Positions 7,142 to 14,064 of a stretch of DNA of 18,151 nucleotides are shown one piece after another. The DNA is from Rhodospirillaceae bacterium. GTDB lineage: Bacteria; Pseudomonadota; Alphaproteobacteria; UBA11073. A program made the translations under genes and the position numbers. Positions within the stretch are counted from its first letter, which is position 1. Every line of letters starts with the position of its first letter. The stretch spans positions 680 to 18,830 of the forward strand of contig DPZW01000128.1 of the NCBI GenBank assembly GCA_003536545.1, in the 5' to 3' direction. The notes under the pieces were generated by a model. That model saw only the letters and a program-made list of their open reading frames with translations. It searched no databases and was not told the DNA's origin.

Positions 7142-7530
7142 TAGAATATATAATTCTAACCTTATTAGTACTTATAGCTTGGGAACTCTTCTTTGCTAAA
7201 TACAAAATAATTTTATCTTCACCTATTTTTAGAAATACTGAAACTAAGGAGCTAGGGTGTTGGGCGTATTTGTCCATGAGAATCCCTTTTGCCCCATTTC
7301 CTGGTCTTATCATTCATGATGGAAAGGGAACCATCCTTAGAATCCGAGAAATCGAGTGGGATAAGAGTGAAAAAACAATTAATTGCCGCACATATTATGA
7401 TCAGCATATTTGTGTTGATAGCGAGCAGTATGAGCACACAAAGAAAATTGCAGCAGAATGGGGATGGAAATTACGAGAAGTCCCTTCTGGCCATATTTTA
7501 AGTCAGTGGAAGGATGAGTTTGAAAAATGA
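7138..7530 (+). CDS. Small membrane-anchored protein of unknown function inside the SUF operon
   Basis: A 130-residue protein that I do not recognise. It starts with a strongly hydrophobic segment (about residues 3-20, EYIILTLLVLIAWELFF), predicted to be an N-terminal membrane anchor. The rest is soluble, rich in aromatic residues and isoleucine, with two cysteines (GCWAY and NCRTYY) and a C-terminal basic/aromatic helix-like part (KKIAAEWGWKLREV). It shows no SUF motif. The start codon overlaps the sufB stop (ATGA), so it is translationally coupled to sufB. Base composition is unlike its neighbours: by my count the first 120 bases are about 27% GC, against about 50% in the flanking suf genes, and it uses AT-rich codons such as ATA, TTA and AGA. 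Recent acquisition is inferred. Confidence 0.7.
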   Translation: MIEYIILTLLVLIAWELFFAKYKIILSSPIFRNTETKELGCWAYLSMRIPFAPFPGLIIHDGKGTILRIREIEWDKSEKTINCRTYYDQHICVDSEQYEHTKKIAAEWGWKLREVPSGHILSQWKDEFEK

Positions 7531-7566
7531 TTAAAGCTAAAGATTTATTTGCAAGGAGTGGGTGTA

Positions 7567-7902
7567 ATGTTACTTGATCAATTCATAACTGAAACCCTTG
7601 TTAGCATCGTTAAAGGTATTAATGATGCAAAAAACGCTAGAGATGGTGAGTATGCACACTATATATCACCAATGTTAGATTATACTGCCTCCCTGCATAA
7701 CGAATTCGTAGAGTTTGATGTTGCTGTCACCGCTGATAGCGAAGAGAAGAGTAAGGCAGGAGGTTCGGCGCGAGGAGGCATTCAAATTTTTTCTGCGTCT
7801 CTTGGACTATCCAAAGAAAAGATCGAAAGTCAAAAAAACATATCCCGAATTAAGTTTCGCATACCCATTGCCTTACCATTTATGAGGAAAGAAAATGCTT
7901 AG
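7567..7902 (+). CDS. Trypco2-like small protein inside the SUF operon
   Basis: A 111-residue protein. The ATG at 7567 follows AAGGAG with an 8-base spacer, which favours it over an upstream TTG at 7549. It has an N-terminal helix (LLDQFITETLVSIVKGINDA), a middle linker, then three likely strands: VEFDVAVTAD, GGIQIFSASLGL after a Lys/Gly-rich loop, and ISRIKFRIPIALP. This helix-strand-loop-strand-strand pattern, ending in a Pro-terminated strand, recalls the trypsin-co-occurring domain 2 (Trypco2) described from predicted bacterial conflict systems. The resemblance is by eye and could reflect another small beta-rich family. Base composition is AT-rich like the preceding gene (35-47% GC in lines counted). 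The stop overlaps the sufC start by 8 bp, and the sufC ribosome binding site lies within this gene. Confidence 0.65.
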   Translation: MLLDQFITETLVSIVKGINDAKNARDGEYAHYISPMLDYTASLHNEFVEFDVAVTADSEEKSKAGGSARGGIQIFSASLGLSKEKIESQKNISRIKFRIPIALPFMRKENA

Positions 7903-8653
7903 TATCGATAACCTACACGCCGCCGTTGATGGCAATGAAATCCTCAAAGGCCTGACGCTCGACATCAACCCGGGCGAAGTGCATGCGATCATGGGACCGA
8001 ACGGCAGCGGCAAATCCACGCTGTCCTACGTATTGGCGGGCCGTGAGGATTATGAAGTAACGGATGGCGATATTTTCTATGACCGCGCCAGCATCATGGA
8101 ACTGGCGCCGGACGAACGCGCCGCGCTGGGGATTTTCCTGGCGTTTCAATATCCGGTTGAAATTCCGGGCGTTGCGACGACAACATTCCTGCGCACCGCC
8201 CTGAACGCGCTGCGCCGCGCACGCGGGGAAGATGAAATCAACGCCGCCGCGTTTCTGAAAAAACAGCGCGATGTCGCGAATAAACTTGGCGTATCCGATG
8301 AAATGCTGAAACGCCCGATCAATGTCGGTTTTTCCGGTGGCGAGAAAAAACGCATGGAAGCACTGCAGATGGCGCTGCTCGAGCCGCGCATGGTGATCAT
8401 GGATGAAACGGATTCCGGCCTCGATATCGATGCACTGCGCATCGTGGCGGAAAACGTGAACCGTCTGCGCGCACCAGACCGCAGTTTCCTGATCATCACG
8501 CATTACCAGCGCCTGCTTGATCACATCAAACCGGATTACGTGCATATCATGGCGGATGGCCGCATCGTGCAATCGGGTGGACCTGAACTCGCGCACAAAC
8601 TGGAAGCTGAAGGTTACGCAGCATTCGGTATCGCGGAAAAGGCAGCAGCGTAA
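7895..8653 (+). CDS. sufC: Fe-S assembly ATPase SufC
   Basis: A 252-residue ABC-type ATPase that powers the SufBC2D scaffold; it is soluble and not a transporter. Walker A is GPNGSGKST (34-42). The Q-loop region is FLAFQYPVEIPGV (about 81-93), where the SufC-typical QYP is clear. The signature motif is FSGGEKKRM (146-154), Walker B plus D-loop is VIMDETDSGLD (167-177), and the H-switch is in IITHYQRLL. Length is normal. The start is preceded by GAGGAAAG within the upstream gene and overlaps that gene's stop by 8 bp; the stop overlaps the sufD start by one base. Apart from the first few codons, base composition returns to that of the rest of the operon. Confidence 0.97.
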   Translation: MLSIDNLHAAVDGNEILKGLTLDINPGEVHAIMGPNGSGKSTLSYVLAGREDYEVTDGDIFYDRASIMELAPDERAALGIFLAFQYPVEIPGVATTTFLRTALNALRRARGEDEINAAAFLKKQRDVANKLGVSDEMLKRPINVGFSGGEKKRMEALQMALLEPRMVIMDETDSGLDIDALRIVAENVNRLRAPDRSFLIITHYQRLLDHIKPDYVHIMADGRIVQSGGPELAHKLEAEGYAAFGIAEKAAA

Positions 8654-9891
8654 TGACTGCCCTGCCATCTTGGCTGTCTGACTGGCGCATCGAGGCGAAT
8701 GAAAATATCACGCGCCTTGGCCTGCCCGCCAAATCAGAATCCTGGAAATACACGTCCCTGCCCGCCGCGTGGAGCGTTGAAAAATTGCGCGCCAAACCCG
8801 GCAGTGGTGATGCACAAAAATTCCGGTCGCAAATCAAAGATGCGATCACACTGGATTTTGTCGACGGCAAATACATCAAAGGCCAATTACCTAAACTGCC
8901 GGCTGGCGTAATTATTGCGCCATTGTCGCAGCAACTGGCGGATAATAATGAACGTGTGCGCCAGAGCCTCGGCAATTCCACACCAGGGAAAACACGCAGC
9001 CTGATCTCGCTGAACCTTGCGGAATTCACGGACGGTATTCTGATTTACGTGCCGCATGGCGTGAAACTGGATCAGCCGGTTTTCATGCATAGTTTTGGTC
9101 GAAAAGATTCCGTTAATCACCTCCGCGTACTCGTGCATCTCGAAGCAGATGCGGAAGCGACGCTGATCCAGCATCACACATCAGCAGAAAATGCCGTCAC
9201 AAACATCGTGCATGAATTCGATCTGGGCGCGCGTTCCAAATTCCACCATTACCGCCTGCAGGATGACGACCAGACGGCAACGCATCTGACATTCACCGAA
9301 ACGCAGCTGGCGGAAGGCAGTGAACTGGATCATTTTTCCCTGACGCTCGGCGCGCGTCTGTCACGCCATGAAATTACCAGTTATTTGAACGGCGAGCATG
9401 CGATCACGAACGTGAATGCGGCGGCACTGCTGGGCGGCACGCAGCATGCGGATTTTACGTCTGTGATCAATCACCAGTCACCGCATTGCCTCTCGCGCCA
9501 GACGGTGAAGAACGTACTGGGCGGGAAATCGCGCGGCGTGTTCCAGGGCAAAATCCATGTGCATCAGATCGCGCAAAAAACAGATGGTTATCAGATGAAC
9601 CAGGCATTGTTGCTGTCGCCGCAGGCAGAAATCAATGCGAAGCCGGAGCTGGAAATTTACGCGGATGACGTGAAATGTTCGCACGGCGCGACGGTTGGCC
9701 AGCTGGATGACAATGCCATGTTTTATCTGCGTTCACGCGGCCTTTCGGCCGAACTCGCGCGTGCATTGCTGATCGAAGCGTTTTTGATGGATGCATTGCA
9801 GCAGATCAGCAAAGAAGACATCCGCGATATTTTCGTGGAATCCATGCAGGCCAAACAGTCGGAGATTTCCGATGCTGCCGGCCGGGCTTAA
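8653..9891 (+). CDS. sufD: Fe-S assembly protein SufD
   Basis: A 412-residue SufD, the SufB paralogue that forms the heterodimeric beta-helix core of SufBC2D and takes part in iron entry. The N-terminus (WLSDWRIEANENITRLGLPAKSESWKYTSL) has the SufD-type ESWKYT motif. The C-terminal half carries GVFQGKIHVHQIAQKTDGYQ and the diagnostic VKCSHGATVGQLDDNAMFYLRSRG with its conserved Cys and His. Length is normal. The ATG overlaps the sufC stop by one base, and the 3' end overlaps sufS by 20 bp, so translation of the three genes is likely coupled. Confidence 0.96.
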   Translation: MTALPSWLSDWRIEANENITRLGLPAKSESWKYTSLPAAWSVEKLRAKPGSGDAQKFRSQIKDAITLDFVDGKYIKGQLPKLPAGVIIAPLSQQLADNNERVRQSLGNSTPGKTRSLISLNLAEFTDGILIYVPHGVKLDQPVFMHSFGRKDSVNHLRVLVHLEADAEATLIQHHTSAENAVTNIVHEFDLGARSKFHHYRLQDDDQTATHLTFTETQLAEGSELDHFSLTLGARLSRHEITSYLNGEHAITNVNAAALLGGTQHADFTSVINHQSPHCLSRQTVKNVLGGKSRGVFQGKIHVHQIAQKTDGYQMNQALLLSPQAEINAKPELEIYADDVKCSHGATVGQLDDNAMFYLRSRGLSAELARALLIEAFLMDALQQISKEDIRDIFVESMQAKQSEISDAAGRA

Positions 9892-11068
9892 GGATCAATT
9901 CCCCGTTTTCAAGGCGCACCCGCGCCTGACCTATCTTGACACCGCTGCAACCGCGCAGAAGCCGCAGCTGGTGCTGGATGCGATGCAGACATTTTATGCG
10001 GGCAGTTATGCCAATGTGCATCGCGGCGTTTACGATATCGCACGGCGCGCCACCGAGGCTTATGAAAAATCCAAATCAACTGTGGCAGCATTCATCAGCG
10101 CGCGGGCAGATGAAATAATTTATACAAAGAACGCGACCGAGGCGATTAACCTCCTCGCCCATTCTTTTGGCGCATCACTGAACGTGGCTGATGAGATTAT
10201 TATTTCTGAGCTCGAACATCACGCAAATATTGTGCCGTGGCATATGCTGCGTGAACGTAAGGGCATTATCATCAAAGTTATCCCCCTGCTGGCGGATGGC
10301 ACGCTGGATTTGGACGCATATCAGCAACTGCTGACGTCAAAAACAAAACTGGTTTCTGTGACCGGCATGTCGAACGCGCTGGGCATCATTCCGCCAATGA
10401 ATAAAATCATTGGCATGGCGCATCACATGGGTGCGAAGGTGATGATTGATGCCTCGCAGCTGATTTATCACGCACCTGTGAATGTGCGTGATCTAAATTG
10501 TGATTTCATGGTTTTCACTGGGCATAAATGCTACGGCCCATCGGGCATCGGCGTGCTCTACGGCAAATCGGATTTGCTGAACGACCTGCCGCCATTCTTG
10601 GGCGGCGGGGATATGATTGAAACGGTCGCATTCGATAAAATCACTTACGCCGCGCCGCCGCGCCGCTTTGAAGCAGGGACGCCGCCGATTGCAGAAGCCG
10701 TTGGCCTTGCCGCCGCAATTGATTTTATGCGCGAACTCGGCATGCAAAATATCGCCGAACATGACAGTGCCCTGCACGCTGCCATGAAACTGGAGCTGCA
10801 AAATATGCCGCGCGTGAAAATTCACGGCGCAGCGGCGACATCCGGTATTATTTCATTTACGGTTGATGGCGCACACCCACAGGACATCGCAACCTTGCTG
10901 GACAAGCAAAATATCGCTGTCCGCGTGGGACATCATTGCTGCATGCCGTTGATGCAAAAACTGGACGTCACTGCCACCGCGCGCATTTCATTTGGCGTTT
11001 ATAATACAATGGATGATGTTTCATCTTTCACAAATGCACTGACCCAAACTCTGGAGATGTTATCATGA
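9872..11068 (+). CDS. sufS: Cysteine desulfurase SufS (group II)
   Basis: A 398-residue PLP enzyme that removes sulfur from cysteine as an enzyme-bound persulfide for cluster assembly. Visible residues are His117 in EHHANIVPW, Asp193 and Gln196 in MIDASQ, the Schiff-base Lys219 in FTGHKCYGP, and the catalytic Cys356 in RVGHHCCMPLM, the HHC pattern of group II (SufS-type) enzymes. Two small variants are DASQ where DGAQ is usual, and an extra Cys357 next to the catalytic one. An in-frame ATG 81 bases upstream exists, but ATG 9872 has GGAG 7 bases upstream and gives a normal N-terminus. It overlaps sufD by 20 bp and sufT by 4 bp. Group II enzymes normally need SufE or SufU for full activity; neither is in the window. 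Confidence 0.96.
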   Translation: MLPAGLKDQFPVFKAHPRLTYLDTAATAQKPQLVLDAMQTFYAGSYANVHRGVYDIARRATEAYEKSKSTVAAFISARADEIIYTKNATEAINLLAHSFGASLNVADEIIISELEHHANIVPWHMLRERKGIIIKVIPLLADGTLDLDAYQQLLTSKTKLVSVTGMSNALGIIPPMNKIIGMAHHMGAKVMIDASQLIYHAPVNVRDLNCDFMVFTGHKCYGPSGIGVLYGKSDLLNDLPPFLGGGDMIETVAFDKITYAAPPRRFEAGTPPIAEAVGLAAAIDFMRELGMQNIAEHDSALHAAMKLELQNMPRVKIHGAAATSGIISFTVDGAHPQDIATLLDKQNIAVRVGHHCCMPLMQKLDVTATARISFGVYNTMDDVSSFTNALTQTLEMLS

Positions 11069-11472
11069 CAAGACCTGTTTACACCCCGGAACCCGAAACT
11101 GATGAAACCATTGCCTGGGATGATCCGATCATCACGCCCGCAAATTTCCATGCGCCTGAGGGCCATCCATTGGTGCCGCAGATCGTGCAGGCACTGCGCC
11201 GCGTTTATGATCCGGAAATTCCGGTGAACCTGTATGAGCTGGGCCTGATTTACGACCTGCAGTTCGACAAGGACGGCAATGCGGATATCAAAATGACGCT
11301 CACTTCACCCGGCTGCCCGGTCGCACATGAAATGCCCGGCATGGTGCAGAACGCGATCATGAATTACGCGCCGGATTTCAAAGGCGACGTGAATGTTGAA
11401 ATCGTCTGGGAACCGCAATGGACAAAAGAAATGATGTCCGACAGCGCAAAGGCCGAACTCGGTTTCTTTTAA
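11065..11472 (+). CDS. sufT: SUF accessory protein SufT (MIP18/DUF59 family)
   Basis: A 135-residue MIP18-family (DUF59) protein, an auxiliary factor that aids maturation of Fe-S proteins. Core motifs are VYDPEIPVNLYELGLIYDL (about 47-65) and TSPGCPVAHEMPGMV (about 80-94), with the conserved, potentially cluster- or sulfur-reactive Cys84, and the C-terminal VWEPQWTKEMMSDSAKAELGFF, typical of the SUF-linked subgroup. The N-terminal 30 residues are a Pro/acidic extension seen in alphaproteobacterial members. The ATG overlaps the sufS stop (ATGA), making it the last gene of the operon. Its stop codon directly abuts the stop of the convergent TolA/OmpA-like gene, and no terminator hairpin fits between them. 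Confidence 0.94.
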   Translation: MTRPVYTPEPETDETIAWDDPIITPANFHAPEGHPLVPQIVQALRRVYDPEIPVNLYELGLIYDLQFDKDGNADIKMTLTSPGCPVAHEMPGMVQNAIMNYAPDFKGDVNVEIVWEPQWTKEMMSDSAKAELGFF

Positions 11473-13947
11473 TTACTGCAGTACGATATCGGCGCGATCG
11501 GGATTAATCTCACCCGGCGCAGCGGTTTGCGCACGCACTTCAACACGTGAAATCGGCACACCCTGCTTGTTCAGCGCGTCACGAATTAAAATTGCACGCT
11601 GCAGGGACAGACGGCGAGATGCCGCACCCGTCTGTGATGATGAGTCTGCATAGGCATTGATAATCAATTTTGCATCGCGGTTATTTTTCATCTGCTGCGC
11701 AAGCTCGCTCACCGCTGCCGAAGCATCAGACGGCAATGCACTGATGCCAGATTGGAACAGCACGGTCTTCTGCACGAGCGGCGCAGTTTCCGCCATTGCA
11801 CCACCTGCATCCGTCATTGCACCTGCGGATAGCGATGCTTCCTGAATATTTGATTTCTGGACAATTTTGGGCAATTCCACCAGCGTGGTGTGTTCAACTG
11901 GCTGCACGGGCACAGCGCGTGATTTATTTTCAATGCGCTCACGTGCATCAGCCAATTGCTGGCGCGCCATATCTTTAATTTTGGATTCATTAACCTTGAC
12001 GGCATCCAGATCATCCGGATCATTTGCAGCGAGACGCGATTGCATCAATATCTCAGCCTGCTCTTTCGCCATTTCTTGGGCTTGCTTTACCGCGCGGGCA
12101 TCAGCCTCAAGCTGTGCCTTGGCAATTGCTTCAGCCTGCTCCTGTGCCATGGTTTCAGCGCGCATACTGCTTTGCGCTTTCGCTTCAGCTTCGATGCGTG
12201 CAATTTCGGCCTGCTGTTGGCGTGCCATTTCGTCGGCCTGCAATTTAGCTTCGGCAGCAAGACGTTCAATTTCCGCCTGCTGTTGACGCGCCATTTCATC
12301 AGCCTGCGCTTTGAGCGTGGCCTCAGCTTTTTCCCTGGCTTTCATTTCTGCTTCAGCAACGGCTTTGGCCTGAGCAGCAGCTTCTGCTTCTGCCAGCTTG
12401 CGGGCTTCTTCGGCAGCGGCCAGTTTTTGTGCTGCTTCTTCTGCCTGCAGTCTGGCAGCATTTTCAGCTTCTATGCGTGCTTTTTCCGCAGCCTCTTTTT
12501 CCTGAAGGGCAGCAGCGAGTTTTGCGTTAGCCTCCGCGGCCTCGGTTTTACTGACACCTTCGTTGCTGATTTCAACGCGGTCAGCCGTCATTGCCGCACC
12601 AGATGCAATTGCAAGTGTGGTCTCCGGCGGCACTGGCACAGGTGTATTTTGTTTTTCAATCGGTTCTGCCAGAGATAAAGCGACTGCATCCGCAGCCTCA
12701 TCGGCCGACGCATGTGTTGCAGCCATCTCTGCTGGGAGTGCAGGCGGAATATCTGGCAAGACATTTTTAATTTCGGCTTTGGCTACAACTTCTTTGGCTT
12801 TGGCTGAAAGCTCAGCTGGTGTTGCATCTGCCAGGATTAAATTTTTGTTTTTATCCGTTTGTGCTTCTTCACGTGTAGCTTTGGATACAGGAACAGCAGC
12901 TGGTGCAGCCAGGGCAACCTTGTCAGATGTTTCATTGCTGGAAGATTTCTCTTCTTCCATTGGCAAGCCTTCAGTCAAAGGCGAAATGAATTGCGGTTCT
13001 GCGTTGGCAGTCTGCACAGGCTCTGGCGCAGGCATGTTATCTGAAGTTTTAACCACTGCAGGTTCATCATCCAGGGGCGGCATGAATTTCGGTACATCCG
13101 GCAAAATATCTGAATCTGATTTTTCTTCTGGGGCGGCAGCCGCAGGCGGTGCGGCAACAGGCTTCATCATTTCTGTTTTTTCTGGTGCAGGCGCAGCAGG
13201 GGCAGAGGCAGGCGTTGCCGTCGTGCTTGGCGGTGCACCCAGATCCAGCGCAACCACATCTTCCGCACGCAATTCACCCATTTGCGAAACTGGGACTGCA
13301 GCTGCAGCAGGCGCAGCATTCATGGCCATCTGCATCGGCGCAGGTGCCACCGTTGTTTCAGGCGCAGAAGCTGCAACCATTTGAATTTGTGTTTGCGGCT
13401 GTATTGCAGCCAGCATCGGCACAATGACCTGCGTATTGGGCATCGGCACTTGTGCGAATTGCGGTGCTGGCGGGATGGGCGCAGGCGGACGGAGACGAAG
13501 CGGCGTAGCATCCGCTGTTTGCATCGGCGCATTGCGCAACGGGGATTGTTTTGCCAACTGGTTAATCACCTGGTTCACGTTCCCCGGTGGTTTTAACAAA
13601 ATTGCGGTGCGTGCACCGGTCGAAATCGGCGTGGCAGGCACAGCCAAACCCCATTTGGACAAAGGTTTAAGTGCGATAGGTGCGTTGGCGGAAGCCGCCA
13701 GACTGGATTTGGTGCCTGCACCGCGCGATGAAATCACCACAGGTTCATTGCTGACCGGCAGAATGCTTATACCGCCCAGCGGCGAACGGACCTGGCGCAC
13801 ATCGCCATAAGCCTGCTCTGCAACGCTTTTACCCTGACCTGTAAGTTGCTGTTGATCGATTATCACATCAGCATGGGCGGGAGAGGTAAGAACAATCGAA
13901 ATAGCAGCGGTGCCGAGAAGCAGCGCGAGTGAGCGAGATGTTTGCAT
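11473..13947 (-). CDS. Exported TolA-like coiled-coil protein with C-terminal OmpA peptidoglycan-binding domain
   Basis: An 824-residue protein starting with a Sec signal peptide (MQTSRSLALLLGTAAISIVL, cleavage after AHA at about residue 26). An upstream in-frame ATG at 14016 would bury that signal, so 13947 is preferred. Then come a Pro/Ala/Gln-rich part (about 140-250), an acidic Pro/Ala-rich part (about 250-470), a long Ala/Glu/Lys/Gln coiled coil (about 472-640) like the TolA stalk, and a C-terminal OmpA-like domain (725-824). That domain keeps the peptidoglycan-binding Asp768 (AYADSSS) and Arg784 (LSLQRA). Two 22-residue repeats beginning DEMARQQQAEI lie at 550-593. The design suggests a long periplasmic tether binding the cell wall. 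It follows uvrC on the same strand by 117 bases and converges with sufT. The exact family is not recognised; the domain calls are firm. Confidence 0.85.
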   Translation of the reverse strand: MQTSRSLALLLGTAAISIVLTSPAHADVIIDQQQLTGQGKSVAEQAYGDVRQVRSPLGGISILPVSNEPVVISSRGAGTKSSLAASANAPIALKPLSKWGLAVPATPISTGARTAILLKPPGNVNQVINQLAKQSPLRNAPMQTADATPLRLRPPAPIPPAPQFAQVPMPNTQVIVPMLAAIQPQTQIQMVAASAPETTVAPAPMQMAMNAAPAAAAVPVSQMGELRAEDVVALDLGAPPSTTATPASAPAAPAPEKTEMMKPVAAPPAAAAPEEKSDSDILPDVPKFMPPLDDEPAVVKTSDNMPAPEPVQTANAEPQFISPLTEGLPMEEEKSSSNETSDKVALAAPAAVPVSKATREEAQTDKNKNLILADATPAELSAKAKEVVAKAEIKNVLPDIPPALPAEMAATHASADEAADAVALSLAEPIEKQNTPVPVPPETTLAIASGAAMTADRVEISNEGVSKTEAAEANAKLAAALQEKEAAEKARIEAENAARLQAEEAAQKLAAAEEARKLAEAEAAAQAKAVAEAEMKAREKAEATLKAQADEMARQQQAEIERLAAEAKLQADEMARQQQAEIARIEAEAKAQSSMRAETMAQEQAEAIAKAQLEADARAVKQAQEMAKEQAEILMQSRLAANDPDDLDAVKVNESKIKDMARQQLADARERIENKSRAVPVQPVEHTTLVELPKIVQKSNIQEASLSAGAMTDAGGAMAETAPLVQKTVLFQSGISALPSDASAAVSELAQQMKNNRDAKLIINAYADSSSQTGAASRRLSLQRAILIRDALNKQGVPISRVEVRAQTAAPGEINPDRADIVLQ
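12169..12300 (-). repeat. Two tandem 66-bp repeats in the coiled-coil region
   Basis: Two adjacent 66-bp units encode 22-residue repeats, both starting DEMARQQQAEI and ending in Glu-Ala-Lys-rich sequence. The DNA copies are clearly alike but differ at several positions, so this is an older duplication. It extends the coiled coil by multiples of 22 residues, equivalent to two hendecads. Confidence 0.8.
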
Positions 13948-14064
13948 GGTGATTGGATCTGACAACTGCAGCCCCCCGTGGATGAAATGCTGATTCAAAT
14001 AATAATGTCCCAACATAGCCCCTCAGGCTGGGGTCAACAAGGAAAAAATGGCCGAATTCCCGCG

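Noticed and set aside
7913..8668. Minus-strand frame of 251 residues opposite sufC
   Set aside because: It lies entirely antisense to a clear SufC and its composition (many His, Arg, Phe) is that of a shadow frame.
12563..13384. Plus-strand frame of 273 residues opposite the Ala/Pro-rich region
   Set aside because: Low-complexity antisense of a repetitive gene; no motifs or ribosome binding site.
13948..14016. Upstream ATG at 14016 as start of the TolA/OmpA-like gene
   Set aside because: It would place 23 residues before a good signal peptide, and the nearest purine run is too close to that ATG.
14022..14039. Short GC hairpin between uvrC and the TolA/OmpA-like gene as a terminator
   Set aside because: The stem is only 4-5 bp and no T-run follows on the minus strand.
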